This document shows, piece by piece, positions 1 to 7,386 of a stretch of DNA of 20,908 nucleotides. This DNA comes from an uncultured bacterium. Its GTDB lineage: Bacteria; Bacillota; Clostridia; TANB77; CAG-508. Numbering within the stretch: the first letter of the stretch is position 1; each line of letters opens with the position of its first letter. The notes beneath the pieces are model-generated. The model made no database searches. It saw nothing but the letters and a program-made list of their open reading frames with translations, and was not told the origin of the DNA. Location: positions 1 through 20,908 of the forward strand of contig CAJMLO010000014.1 in the NCBI GenBank assembly GCA_905214245.1. Reading direction: 5' to 3'. A program made the translations under genes and the position numbers.

Positions 1-2235
1 AAACAATGGGATGGCTTTAATAAAGCCGGAGAATGGACAAAAGAAATAGATGTTAGAGGATTTATTCAAAACAACTACACTCCTTATACTGGAGATAGTT
101 CATTTCTTGTAGGTCCTACAGAAAAAACAAAAAAATTATGGAATGAAGTTTTAGAACTTTATAAAAAAGAAAGAGAAAACGGTGGAGTTTTAGATGCTGA
201 TTGTAAAACACCATCTTCTATAAATGCTTATGAGGCAGGATATATTGATAAAGATTTAGAAGATATTGTTGGACTTCAAACAGATGCACCTTTAAAAAGA
301 GCTATTATGCCAAATGGTGGTATTCGTATTGTAGAAAAATCTGCAGAAAGTTATGGATTTACTGTTGATCCTGAAACAGAATATATTTATCACAATTTAA
401 GAAAAACACATAATGATGGTGTTTTCGAAGTATATACACCAGACATTAGAGCTGCAAGAAGCTCTCACTTAATTACAGGTCTTCCAGATGGATATGGACG
501 TGGTAGAATTATTGGTGATTACAGAAGAGTTGCACTTTATGGTGTTGATGCATTAATTTCTGAGAAAAAAGTTGAACTTGAAATACTTGATACAGATGAA
601 TTTACAGATGATGTTATCAGAAGACGTGAAGAAATCGCAGATCAAATTAAAGCATTAGAAGATTTAAAGAAAATGGCTCAAAAATATGGATTTGATATTT
701 CTATGCCTGCATCAAATGCTAAAGAAGCAATACAATGGCTATATTTTGCATATCTTGGTGCTACAAAAGACCAAAATGGTGCTGCAATGAGTTTAGGTAG
801 AACTTCTACTTTCCTAGATATATTTATCGAAAGAGATATTCAAAATGGTACTTTAACAGAAGAAGAAGCTCAAGAATTAATGGATCATTTTATTATGAAA
901 TTAAGAATGATTCGTTTCCTAAGAGCACCAGAATACAATGCTCTATTTAGTGGAGACCCTGTATGGGTAACAGAAAGTATTGGTGGTATGGGTATTGATG
1001 GAAGAACTCTTGTAACTAAAAACTCATTTAGGGTACTTCACACACTTGATACATTAGGTACAGCTCCAGAGCCAAACCTAACAGTATTATGGTCAACACG
1101 TCTTCCAGAAGCATTCAAAAAATACTGTGCTGATATATCTGTTAGAACATCATCTATCCAATACGAAAATGATGATTTAATGAGAATTACTTTAGGTGAT
1201 GATTATGGAATTGCTTGCTGTGTTTCTGCTATGAAAATTGGTAAACAAATGCAATTCTTTGGTGCAAGAGCAAACCTTGCTAAAGCTCTTCTTTATGCTA
1301 TCAATGGTGGTAGAGATGAAAACAGTGGAAAACAAATTGCTCCTAAATTTACACCTATTACATCAGAATATTTAAATTATGATGAAGTAATGGAAAAATT
1401 TGATCAAATGATGGATTATGTTGCAAAAATTTATATTAAAGCATTAAATGCTATTCATTATATGCATGATAAATATTCATATGAAGCATTAGAAATGGCT
1501 TTACATGACAGAGATGAAGATGTTCTAAGAACTATGGCTTGTGGTATTGCAGGACTTTCTGTTGTAGCTGATTCACTTTCTGCTATCAAATATGCAAAAG
1601 TAAAAGTTATAAGAGATGAAACAGGACTTGCAACAGATTATGAAGTTGAAGGTGACTTCCCTAAATACGGAAATGATGATGACAGAGTTGACCAAATTGC
1701 TGTTGATATTGTTAAAACATTTTTAAGAAAATTACAAAAATATCACACATACAGAGGTTCAAAACACACATTATCAATTCTTACAATAACATCAAATGTT
1801 GTGTATGGTAAAAATACAGGAAATACACCTGATGGAAGAAAAGCAGGAGCTCCATTCGGACCTGGTGCAAACCCTCTACATGGAAGAGATACAAATGGTG
1901 CTTTAGCTGTAATGAATACTATTGCTAAGCTTCCATATGAATATTCAGAAGATGGTATTTCATTTACTTTCTCTATCACACCTTCTGCACTTGGTAAAGA
2001 TGAAGATACAAAAGTAAATAATCTTGTTTCTATGCTTGATGGATACTTTAAACAAACTGGACATCATATAAATGTAAATGTATTTAATAGAGAATTACTA
2101 TTAGATGCTATGGATCATCCAGAGAAATATCCTCAACTTACAATTCGTGTTTCTGGATATGCTGTTAACTTTATCAAACTTACAAGAGAACAACAATTAG
2201 ACGTAATTAATAGAACAATTCACGAAAGAATTTAA
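1..2235 (+). CDS. pflB: Formate acetyltransferase (pyruvate formate-lyase), 5' end missing
   Basis: This glycyl-radical enzyme converts pyruvate and CoA to acetyl-CoA and formate in the anaerobic cytosol. The frame is open from base 1, so the first ATG at 307 is internal. The 744 visible codons align closely with E. coli PflB (760 aa), and about 12 N-terminal codons lie outside the window. The adjacent catalytic cysteines (IACCVS) are encoded at 1216-1221. The C-terminal glycyl-radical motif RVSGYA has its glycine at 2155-2157. The paired cysteines and the near-complete match to PflB separate it from glycerol/diol dehydratase or choline-lyase type glycyl-radical enzymes. The activase gene pflA follows 68 bp downstream on the same strand. 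The call is firm; only the true start is unseen. Confidence 0.97.
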   Translation, partial: KQWDGFNKAGEWTKEIDVRGFIQNNYTPYTGDSSFLVGPTEKTKKLWNEVLELYKKERENGGVLDADCKTPSSINAYEAGYIDKDLEDIVGLQTDAPLKRAIMPNGGIRIVEKSAESYGFTVDPETEYIYHNLRKTHNDGVFEVYTPDIRAARSSHLITGLPDGYGRGRIIGDYRRVALYGVDALISEKKVELEILDTDEFTDDVIRRREEIADQIKALEDLKKMAQKYGFDISMPASNAKEAIQWLYFAYLGATKDQNGAAMSLGRTSTFLDIFIERDIQNGTLTEEEAQELMDHFIMKLRMIRFLRAPEYNALFSGDPVWVTESIGGMGIDGRTLVTKNSFRVLHTLDTLGTAPEPNLTVLWSTRLPEAFKKYCADISVRTSSIQYENDDLMRITLGDDYGIACCVSAMKIGKQMQFFGARANLAKALLYAINGGRDENSGKQIAPKFTPITSEYLNYDEVMEKFDQMMDYVAKIYIKALNAIHYMHDKYSYEALEMALHDRDEDVLRTMACGIAGLSVVADSLSAIKYAKVKVIRDETGLATDYEVEGDFPKYGNDDDRVDQIAVDIVKTFLRKLQKYHTYRGSKHTLSILTITSNVVYGKNTGNTPDGRKAGAPFGPGANPLHGRDTNGALAVMNTIAKLPYEYSEDGISFTFSITPSALGKDEDTKVNNLVSMLDGYFKQTGHHINVNVFNRELLLDAMDHPEKYPQLTIRVSGYAVNFIKLTREQQLDVINRTIHERI

Positions 2236-2245
2236 TTTATATAAA

Positions 2246-2280
2246 CAAATGGCTTGAATTACTTTAGTTCAAGCCATTTG
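2246..2280 (+). other. Hairpin between pflB and pflA
   Basis: A perfect 13-bp inverted repeat (2246-2258 with 2268-2280, 9-nt loop) begins 10 nt after the pflB stop. The following bases (AAGTATTAATTTT) do not form a proper U-tract, so full termination is doubtful. A likely role is 3'-end protection of pflB mRNA or partial attenuation, giving much more PflB than activase. The role is inferred; the stem is seen directly. Confidence 0.7.
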
Positions 2281-2303
2281 AAGTATTAATTTTGGAGGTT
2301 AAA

Positions 2304-3059
2304 ATGGAGCAAAAAAAAGCAAGGATACACTCATTCGAATCATTTGGTGCAGTTGATGGACCAGGAATAAGATTTGTCATATTTATGCAAGGATGTAGCT
2401 TAAAGTGTAAATACTGTCAAAATAGAGACACATGGAATTTACAAGGTGGCACAGAATACACAGTTGATGAATTGGTTGCAAAAGTTTCAAGATATAAAAA
2501 TTATTTTGATGTATCTGGTGGAGGTGTAACAGTTAGTGGTGGCGAACCCCTACTTCAAGCTCCTTTTTTAGTAGAATTTTTTGCAAAATTAAAATCACTT
2601 GGTATATCTACAGCTGTTGACACATCTGGTGCATTTGCAATAACAGATACTATGAAAAAAGTCATTGATTTAACAGATGTATTTTTACTTGATATAAAAT
2701 GTATCAATGATGAAATATGCAAAGATTTAACAGGAGTATCAAATAAAAGAGAATTAGAATTTGCAAGATATTTAAGTGACCACAACAAAGATATGTGGAT
2801 TAGGCAAGTTTTAGTTCCTGGATATACTGATAAAGAAGAAGATTTGAAAAAATTAAAAGAATTTTTATCTACGTTAAAAACTGTTAAAAAGATAGAAATT
2901 TTACCCTATCATGATTTAGGTAAGTTTAAATGGTTAGAGCTTGGTTTAAAATATGAACTTGAAGGCGTTCGTGTAGCAAATTCTGATGATGTAGATAGAG
3001 CAAGGAAAATTTTACGGTATTTAAGGAGAACAAAAGAAGCAACACTATATAATATATAG
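2304..3059 (+). CDS. pflA: Pyruvate formate-lyase activating enzyme (radical SAM)
   Basis: This radical-SAM enzyme abstracts hydrogen from the PflB glycine to make the active glycyl radical. It is 251 aa (E. coli PflA is 246). The [4Fe-4S] motif CxxxCxxC is at Cys31, Cys35 and Cys38, followed by the family sequence QNRDTW. A glycine-rich SAM-binding stretch (SGGGVTVSGGEP) follows. I chose ATG 2304 because GGAGG lies at 2294-2298, five bases upstream. A longer frame beginning at TTG 2292 would put that Shine-Dalgarno inside the coding sequence. The gene is co-directional with pflB, and its last codons form the 5' arm of a terminator. Confidence 0.97.
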   Translation: MEQKKARIHSFESFGAVDGPGIRFVIFMQGCSLKCKYCQNRDTWNLQGGTEYTVDELVAKVSRYKNYFDVSGGGVTVSGGEPLLQAPFLVEFFAKLKSLGISTAVDTSGAFAITDTMKKVIDLTDVFLLDIKCINDEICKDLTGVSNKRELEFARYLSDHNKDMWIRQVLVPGYTDKEEDLKKLKEFLSTLKTVKKIEILPYHDLGKFKWLELGLKYELEGVRVANSDDVDRARKILRYLRRTKEATLYNI

Positions 3060-3073
3060 TATTGCTTCTTTTT
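3032..3073 (+). terminator. Rho-independent terminator of pflBA
   Basis: A long stem pairs 3032-3050 with 3054-3072 (19 positions, one C/A mismatch, 3-nt loop AAT). The 3' arm ends in TTCTTTTT. The 5' arm lies in the last codons of pflA and the stop codon at 3057-3059 sits in the 3' arm, so coding and termination signals are superimposed. Confidence 0.85.
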
Positions 3074-3077
3074 ATAT

Positions 3078-3166
3078 ACTACAATCGCTATTGCCTTTGA
3101 GATTTTCTCCTTGTAGTCGAAAACTCAAATCGTCTTTGGACAAAGGGCGACCTAAAGTCGCTTTGT
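3078..3166. other. Structured intergenic segment of raised GC
   Basis: Between the convergent pflA and the small membrane gene lies a segment visibly richer in GC than its surroundings. Stem ACTACAA/TTGTAGT (3078-3084 with 3111-3117) encloses GAGA/TCTC (3099-3102 with 3106-3109). A second hairpin pairs GCGAC 3147-3151 with GTCGC 3157-3161, extended by ACAAA 3140-3144 with TTTGT 3162-3166 around a GG bulge. The second hairpin may end the minus-strand transcript, although it has no U-tract. An intergenic repeat element is equally possible. Confidence 0.4.
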
Positions 3167-3168
3167 TT

Positions 3169-3444
3169 CTACATTGCACTTCTTATAGTACTCATTGTGT
3201 AATATTGTGCTCCAAAGATTGTAGCAAATACAGTAACAATTATAATAAATATTACTATAATTGCTAGTCCACAGAAAAATGATCTTGCATAATTTTTACG
3301 ATTTATATTTGAATTGTCAAATGCAAATATAATTGCACAAATTATTCCTACAAAAGGAATTGTAAATAATATGTTATATCCAAAATATGCCCAAGGTGAA
3401 AGTGGTTTGTAATTGCTTGGTATATTACTTTCATTATTCTCCAT
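3169..3444 (-). CDS. Small two-TM membrane protein, function unknown
   Basis: This is a 91-aa protein with a polar N-terminus, the motif PLSPWAYFGYN near residue 15, and two hydrophobic segments at about 20-42 and 57-80. A short polar, basic connector between them contains NINRKNYARSFFC. I recall similar small hypothetical membrane proteins with a PLS-W-YFGY start in Clostridia, but can name no function. The ATG at 3444 has GGAG about seven bases upstream. It follows rng by 82 bp and may be the last gene of the pth-rng transcript, though that gap is large enough for its own promoter. Confidence 0.7.
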   Translation of the reverse strand: MENNESNIPSNYKPLSPWAYFGYNILFTIPFVGIICAIIFAFDNSNINRKNYARSFFCGLAIIVIFIIIVTVFATIFGAQYYTMSTIRSAM

Positions 3445-3526
3445 CTTTTACTCCATCCCCTTTCCTTCGTTTAAGATGATACTTCATCTTTTCCCTCTTA
3501 TTTATTAAATCAAAATTTCTTTTGCT

Positions 3527-4729
3527 TTAATCATTACTACATATGTGTTTCCTTGTCATTTCCAATAAATTTAATGGTGTAAATCCTATAACTTGTGTTT
3601 TAGATCTATCTTTTTTCAAATTTTCTTTCAATGTATTTTCTATAATCTCTTTGCTTTCTTTCTTTTCCATATCAATATAATCTATTATAATTATTCCGCC
3701 TATATCTCTAAGTCTTAATTGTTTTGCAATTTCAATTGTTGCCTCTTTGTTTACCTTAAGAACTGTTTGCTCTAGGTCCTTATTTCCAACATATTTTCCA
3801 GAATTTACATCAATTGCAGTAAGTGCTTCTGTTTTATCAATAGTTATAAAACCACCACATTTTAGCCAAATTTTTCTATTTTTTATCTGTTCTAATTGAT
3901 CGTCTAAGTCATACATAGTTATTAAGTCTTTTTCTTTTAGCTCTACCTTAATTTTTTTATCATTATTTGTTTCTTGAACATATTTTAAAATTTTATTATA
4001 TTCTTCCTTATCATTAACCCAAATTTTCTCTACATTATTATCAATAACATCAAGCAATATTTTACTTATTAGCCCATCATTTTTATACAACAGTTGTGGT
4101 TTAAAATTAATATTATCTTTTTCATTGACATAGCTTTCCTTAATCTTATTCCACTTTTCTATTACTTTTTTTATATCATTTTCAATTTCCTTTGCACTTT
4201 TTCCTTGTGACGCAGTTCTAATTATTACACCATAATTTTCTGGAATATATTTGCTTACTAATTCTTTTAATCTTTTTGCTTCTTTTTCATTTTCTATTTT
4301 TTGAGATACAGTAATAAACTCTGCATTAGGCATAATTACAACAAATCTTCCAGATAAACTAATATGTGTTGATACTCGTGCACCTTTTTTATTTGTGCTA
4401 TCTCTATTTACTTGTACCAAGATTGGCATTCCAACTCTCACATAATTTTTTATATTATGCTTGCTTAACTCTTCATTTTTATTTCCTGTTTCATTGCTTA
4501 CTTTAGGAATGATATCTCTTATATGTATAAATGTATTTTTATCTTCTCCAATGTTTACAAATGCTGCCTGCATTCCCAAGAGTACATTTTCAACTCTGCC
4601 AATATATATGTTTCCTTCTAGCCTCTTTCTTGCATCAGTTTCTTCGTATTTTTCAATTAATTTTCCATTTTCAATTAGTGCGACTGTCTTATCATTATTT
4701 TGTCCCACATGAACTATAATTTCCTGCAT
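3527..4729 (-). CDS. rng: Ribonuclease G/E family, short form without zinc-link
   Basis: This is an endoribonuclease of the RNase E/G family, which acts in rRNA 5'-end maturation and mRNA turnover. It has 400 aa. An N-terminal S1-like region (about 38-125, with GNIYIGRVENVLLGMQAAFV) precedes the 5'-sensor/RNase H region and the DNase I-like catalytic part. The magnesium-binding aspartates appear as Asp307 (TAIDVNSG) and Asp350 (IIIIDYIDM), matching E. coli RNase E Asp303 and Asp346. The protein stops right after the LEMTRKH motif. It therefore lacks the CxxC zinc-link and the C-terminal oligomerisation region found in E. coli RNase G (489 aa). No continuation is visible in other frames after the stop. 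It lies 19 bp after pth. Enzyme family certain; the oligomeric state is open. Confidence 0.92.
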   Translation of the reverse strand: MQEIIVHVGQNNDKTVALIENGKLIEKYEETDARKRLEGNIYIGRVENVLLGMQAAFVNIGEDKNTFIHIRDIIPKVSNETGNKNEELSKHNIKNYVRVGMPILVQVNRDSTNKKGARVSTHISLSGRFVVIMPNAEFITVSQKIENEKEAKRLKELVSKYIPENYGVIIRTASQGKSAKEIENDIKKVIEKWNKIKESYVNEKDNINFKPQLLYKNDGLISKILLDVIDNNVEKIWVNDKEEYNKILKYVQETNNDKKIKVELKEKDLITMYDLDDQLEQIKNRKIWLKCGGFITIDKTEALTAIDVNSGKYVGNKDLEQTVLKVNKEATIEIAKQLRLRDIGGIIIIDYIDMEKKESKEIIENTLKENLKKDRSKTQVIGFTPLNLLEMTRKHICSND

Positions 4730-4748
4730 TTTCTATTTTGCACCTTTC

Positions 4749-5306
4749 TTAATTGTATTTATTCATCGTATTATCTATACTATTTTTTATAAAATAACTT
4801 ATTGCATCAACTGCTTTATTTTGACCAATCTCTAATCTCTTATATTCTTCTTCATTAATATGCCCTATAACATAATCTATTCTATCAAACTCATTTTTTG
4901 GTCGTCCAATTCCAACTCTAATTCTTGGAAATTCTTCTGAATTAAGCTCGCAAATAAGTGACTTCATACCATTATGAGAGCCAGGACCACCTTTTGACCT
5001 TATGCGAATTTTTTCTATTTCCGTATCCATATCATCATATATAACAAGCACATTTTCAATAGGTATTTTATAGAAATCTACAAACTGTTTTACAGACTCT
5101 CCACTAGAATTCATATATGTTTGCGGTTTAACTAAAATTACTTTTTCTCCTTCAATTATAGCATTTTGATAAATCGCATTAAAATTATTTTTATTAAGAT
5201 TTATATTATATTTTTTAGCCAATTTATTTATAACATCAAATCCCATATTATGTCTTGTTTTATTATATTCAGGTTCAGGATTTCCGAGTCCTACAATTAA
5301 ATACAT
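4749..5306 (-). CDS. pth: Peptidyl-tRNA hydrolase
   Basis: It cleaves peptidyl-tRNA that drops off ribosomes, recycling tRNA in the cytosol. At 185 aa it has normal family length. Visible signatures are the N-terminal IVGLGNPEPEY (Asn9), the catalytic His19 in TRHNMGF, the substrate-binding Asn in TYMNSSGE, the Asp in VIYDDMD, and GGPGSHNGMKS. ATG 5306 is preceded by AGGAG six to ten bases upstream. It starts a transcription unit from the promoter at 5344-5373 and is followed after 19 bp by rng. Confidence 0.97.
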   Translation of the reverse strand: MYLIVGLGNPEPEYNKTRHNMGFDVINKLAKKYNINLNKNNFNAIYQNAIIEGEKVILVKPQTYMNSSGESVKQFVDFYKIPIENVLVIYDDMDTEIEKIRIRSKGGPGSHNGMKSLICELNSEEFPRIRVGIGRPKNEFDRIDYVIGHINEEEYKRLEIGQNKAVDAISYFIKNSIDNTMNKYN

Positions 5307-5343
5307 TATTATCTCCTCTTTTTTGCTATATTTGTTGCTTGTG

Positions 5344-5373
5344 ATTATACCATAATTTAAAATATGCTGTCAA
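5344..5373 (-). promoter_or_regulatory. Near-consensus sigma-A promoter for pth-rng
   Basis: On the minus strand TTGACA (5368-5373) and TATAAT (5344-5349) are separated by 18 bp, with an extended -10 TG. The predicted start near 5337 gives a leader of about 30 nt before pth. The TGA stop codon of recO (5370-5372) lies inside the -35 box. Confidence 0.8.
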
Positions 5374-6104
5374 AAATGCTTAAAATTGTTATCTATTTTA
5401 TAATCTTTATCTAATTTTTCATTTAGGTATAACTTTGATACAATCTCAAATTCTTTTAAACTTTCTTCAGATAAATTAAATGAAAATAATTTCTTAGGTG
5501 GTGCCATAACCGTATATTTTATCGCATTTACTGTTGCTTCGCTTATTTGAATTGCACCCTTATCTTGCCTAGCACAATTTTCACATTTAAATCCACTATC
5601 TATCATGCTAAAATGTGTCAAATTATCTTCTCTTCCGCAATTTGAACATTTATTTATAATAGGTGTAAGACCAAGTAAACACATGAGTCTCATCTTAAAA
5701 ATAGACACTATCAAATCCAGATTTTTATCTGTCTCAGATATTACATATATTGTATTTAATACCAATTGCAATATTTTATATGTATTTTGATTTTCATCTG
5801 TTACATCATTTATTATTTTTAAAATATGTGAAGCATATGTTAGCTTGTCCAAATCTATCCTTAAATTATAAAATACCTCTATTAAATCACATGAATTTAT
5901 GCTATATGAACTTGCACCTTGATATATAAGATAATCTCCAAAGCATAAAAGTTGAGTGCCTGCCATAAGGCTACTTTTAGATCTTCTTGCACCTTTAGCA
6001 GCACACCCAATTTTTCCATTTGGAGTCAAAATTGTTACCATTTTATCATAATCGCTCATATTGTGTTCTGCAATTACTATCCCCTTTGTTTTGAATATTC
6101 CCAT
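5370..6104 (-). CDS. recO: DNA repair protein RecO
   Basis: This is a RecF-pathway mediator that loads RecA onto SSB-coated single-stranded DNA. At 244 aa it has normal length. The N-terminus GIFKTKGIVIAEHNMSDYDK fits the family OB-fold start. A zinc-binding CxxC...CxxC is present at Cys153, Cys156, Cys174 and Cys177. The start at 6104 puts the OB-fold at residue 1 and has a GGCGGAG ribosome site just upstream. The start lies 59 nt inside yqzL. The order era, yqzL, recO is as in Bacillus. Confidence 0.94.
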   Translation of the reverse strand: MGIFKTKGIVIAEHNMSDYDKMVTILTPNGKIGCAAKGARRSKSSLMAGTQLLCFGDYLIYQGASSYSINSCDLIEVFYNLRIDLDKLTYASHILKIINDVTDENQNTYKILQLVLNTIYVISETDKNLDLIVSIFKMRLMCLLGLTPIINKCSNCGREDNLTHFSMIDSGFKCENCARQDKGAIQISEATVNAIKYTVMAPPKKLFSFNLSEESLKEFEIVSKLYLNEKLDKDYKIDNNFKHF

Positions 6105-6216
6105 ATTGCTCCGCCTTGTTTATATCCTTTTCAATATTTTGTACTTCCATATATTCTAAAAAAGTATTTATATCTCCAGTTTTTTTAAATGTATTCCATG
6201 CTATTTGTTTTATCAT
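6046..6216 (-). CDS. yqzL: YqzL-like small protein
   Basis: This short reading frame encodes 56 aa beginning MIKQIAWNTFKKTGDINTF and then LEYMEV. The W-x-x-F-xx-TG-x-I-x-x-(F/Y)-L pattern is that of YqzL, a small protein of unknown function encoded between era and recO in Bacillus. ATG 6214-6216 has GAGGAG (6225-6230) eight bases upstream. The C-terminal 20 residues overlap recO by 59 nt in another frame and make it longer than the roughly 47-aa Bacillus protein, so that tail may have arisen by stop loss. Its existence is well supported by ribosome site, context and motif. Confidence 0.75.
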   Translation of the reverse strand: MIKQIAWNTFKKTGDINTFLEYMEVQNIEKDINKAEQYGNIQNKGDSNCRTQYERL

Positions 6217-6233
6217 GTAACCATCTCCTCACT

Positions 6234-6250
6234 AAAAGCATATTGCTTTT
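6234..6250 (-). other. Short hairpin in yqzL leader
   Basis: A 7-bp perfect stem (6234-6240 with 6244-6250, 3-nt loop) lies just 5' of the yqzL ribosome site in the 93-bp gap after era. It has no U-tract on the minus strand, so it is not an obvious terminator. It may modulate translation of yqzL-recO. Confidence 0.3.
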
Positions 6251-6309
6251 ATTATCTTTTGCATTTTTTATAAATTTATTCTCAAACAAAAATAATTAAA
6301 TTTTCCAAT

Positions 6310-7206
6310 TTATTGTAATTTGAATTTTTTTACAAAGCTATCATTATTTAACCAATCTTCTTTTACCTTTACCCATAATTTCAAATTGATTTTCACATCA
6401 AGCATTCTTTCTAAATCTTCCCTTGCATATGTTCCAATTCTTTTAAGCATTGCTCCATTCTTACCTATAATTATGCCTTTGTGTGAATTTCTTAAACAAT
6501 ATATTGTAGCATCAATATGATAAATTGGCTCACCTGTTTTGGTTTTCTTCATTTTCATTTTTTCAACTTCAACAAAAATGCCATGAGGAACTTCATCTTG
6601 TAAAAGCTTTAATGCCTTTTCTCTAATTATTTCTTCTGCAAGTTGTCTTGTTGTTTGATCTGTATATTCCTCAATATCATAATATGCAGGTCCTTCTTTT
6701 AAGTTACTTTCTATCTCGTCAAGTATTATATCAACATTTATATTCTTTACTGTCGAAACAGGAATAACAGAAACAAAATCATACTCATTTTTATACATTT
6801 GAATTAATTCTGCTATATCTTCTTTTTTAGCTAAATCTATTTTATTAATAACTAATATTGTTTTTTTCTTTGCTTCTTTTATTTTCTCTAATATCAGCCT
6901 ATCTCCTTTGCCAATTTCATTTGATGTAGCTTCAACAACAAATACAACAACATCTACATCTTTTGCAACTTCAAACGCTGTTTCAACCATAACATCCCCA
7001 AGCTTACTTTTTGGCTTATGAATTCCAGGAGTATCTATAAAAATAATTTGCGAATTTGGTCTATTTACAATTGCTCTTATTGCTGTTCTTGTGGTTTGTG
7101 GTTTATTAGCAATCGCTGCCACTTTTTCTCCAACTAAATTATTTATAATACTTGATTTTCCTACATTTGTTCTCCCTATAATTGATACAAATCCTGACTT
7201 AAACAT
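6310..7206 (-). CDS. era: GTPase Era
   Basis: Era is a GTPase that binds the 3' end of 16S rRNA and helps 30S subunit maturation. At 298 aa it has normal length. GTPase motifs are G1 GRTNVGKS (11-18), G2 around TTR (38-40), G3 DTPG (58-61) and G4 NKID (121-124). A C-terminal KH domain carries HKGIIIGKNGAMLKRIG at about 240-260. ATG 7206 follows a strong AGGAGG. It has its own promoter at 7239-7267, so era-yqzL-recO forms a unit separate from the upstream genes, which end at a terminator. Confidence 0.98.
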   Translation of the reverse strand: MFKSGFVSIIGRTNVGKSSIINNLVGEKVAAIANKPQTTRTAIRAIVNRPNSQIIFIDTPGIHKPKSKLGDVMVETAFEVAKDVDVVVFVVEATSNEIGKGDRLILEKIKEAKKKTILVINKIDLAKKEDIAELIQMYKNEYDFVSVIPVSTVKNINVDIILDEIESNLKEGPAYYDIEEYTDQTTRQLAEEIIREKALKLLQDEVPHGIFVEVEKMKMKKTKTGEPIYHIDATIYCLRNSHKGIIIGKNGAMLKRIGTYAREDLERMLDVKINLKLWVKVKEDWLNNDSFVKKFKLQ

Positions 7207-7238
7207 TTTTCCTCCTACACTCTTTTATTACAAATATA

Positions 7239-7267
7239 TTTATATCACAAAAAATTCAAGTTTTCAA
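7239..7267 (-). promoter_or_regulatory. Sigma-A type promoter for era
   Basis: On the minus strand TTGAAA (7262-7267), a 17-bp spacer and TATAAA (7239-7244) with an extended TG precede era. The boxes lie between the upstream terminator and the era ribosome site, as expected for an independent start. Confidence 0.65.
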
Positions 7268-7271
7268 GAAT

Positions 7272-7306
7272 AAAAAAATGAAGCAAGATATTTCATTTGC
7301 TTCATT
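7272..7306 (-). terminator. Rho-independent terminator after the DUF3048 gene
   Basis: A 10-bp stem (7277-7286 with 7297-7306) with a 10-nt loop is followed on the minus strand by seven U's (A-run 7272-7278 on the plus strand). It ends the pdaA to DUF3048 transcript. Confidence 0.85.
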
Positions 7307-7318
7307 TACGTTACATTT

Positions 7319-7377
7319 CATAAGTATTTCGCAAGAAGAGCGCAATGTTCTCCTCTACTTTGCCTTTTGTACTTACG
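7319..7377 (-). other. Possible structured 3' UTR element
   Basis: Between the DUF3048 stop and its terminator the minus-strand RNA can form an outer stem (7319-7326 with 7370-7377) and an inner stem (7334-7340 with 7350-7356). Both use G-U pairs that only work on the minus strand. The segment is less AT-rich than its surroundings. No known RNA family was recognised. Confidence 0.3.
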
Positions 7378-7386
7378 TTTATATTA

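Noticed and set aside
307..2235. ATG at 307 as the pflB start
   Set aside because: The frame is open to base 1 and the upstream residues match the PflB N-terminal region, so 307 is internal.
2292..2303. TTG 2292 as the pflA start
   Set aside because: It would place the GGAGG ribosome site inside the gene; ATG 2304 has ideal spacing and fits the family N-terminus.
3473..3490. 7-bp hairpin AAGATGA/TCATCTT as an rng terminator
   Set aside because: On the minus strand it is followed by AAACG, with no U-tract.
3445..3526. Frameshifted remainder of RNase G after its stop
   Set aside because: All frames meet stops quickly and none encodes a CxxC zinc-link.
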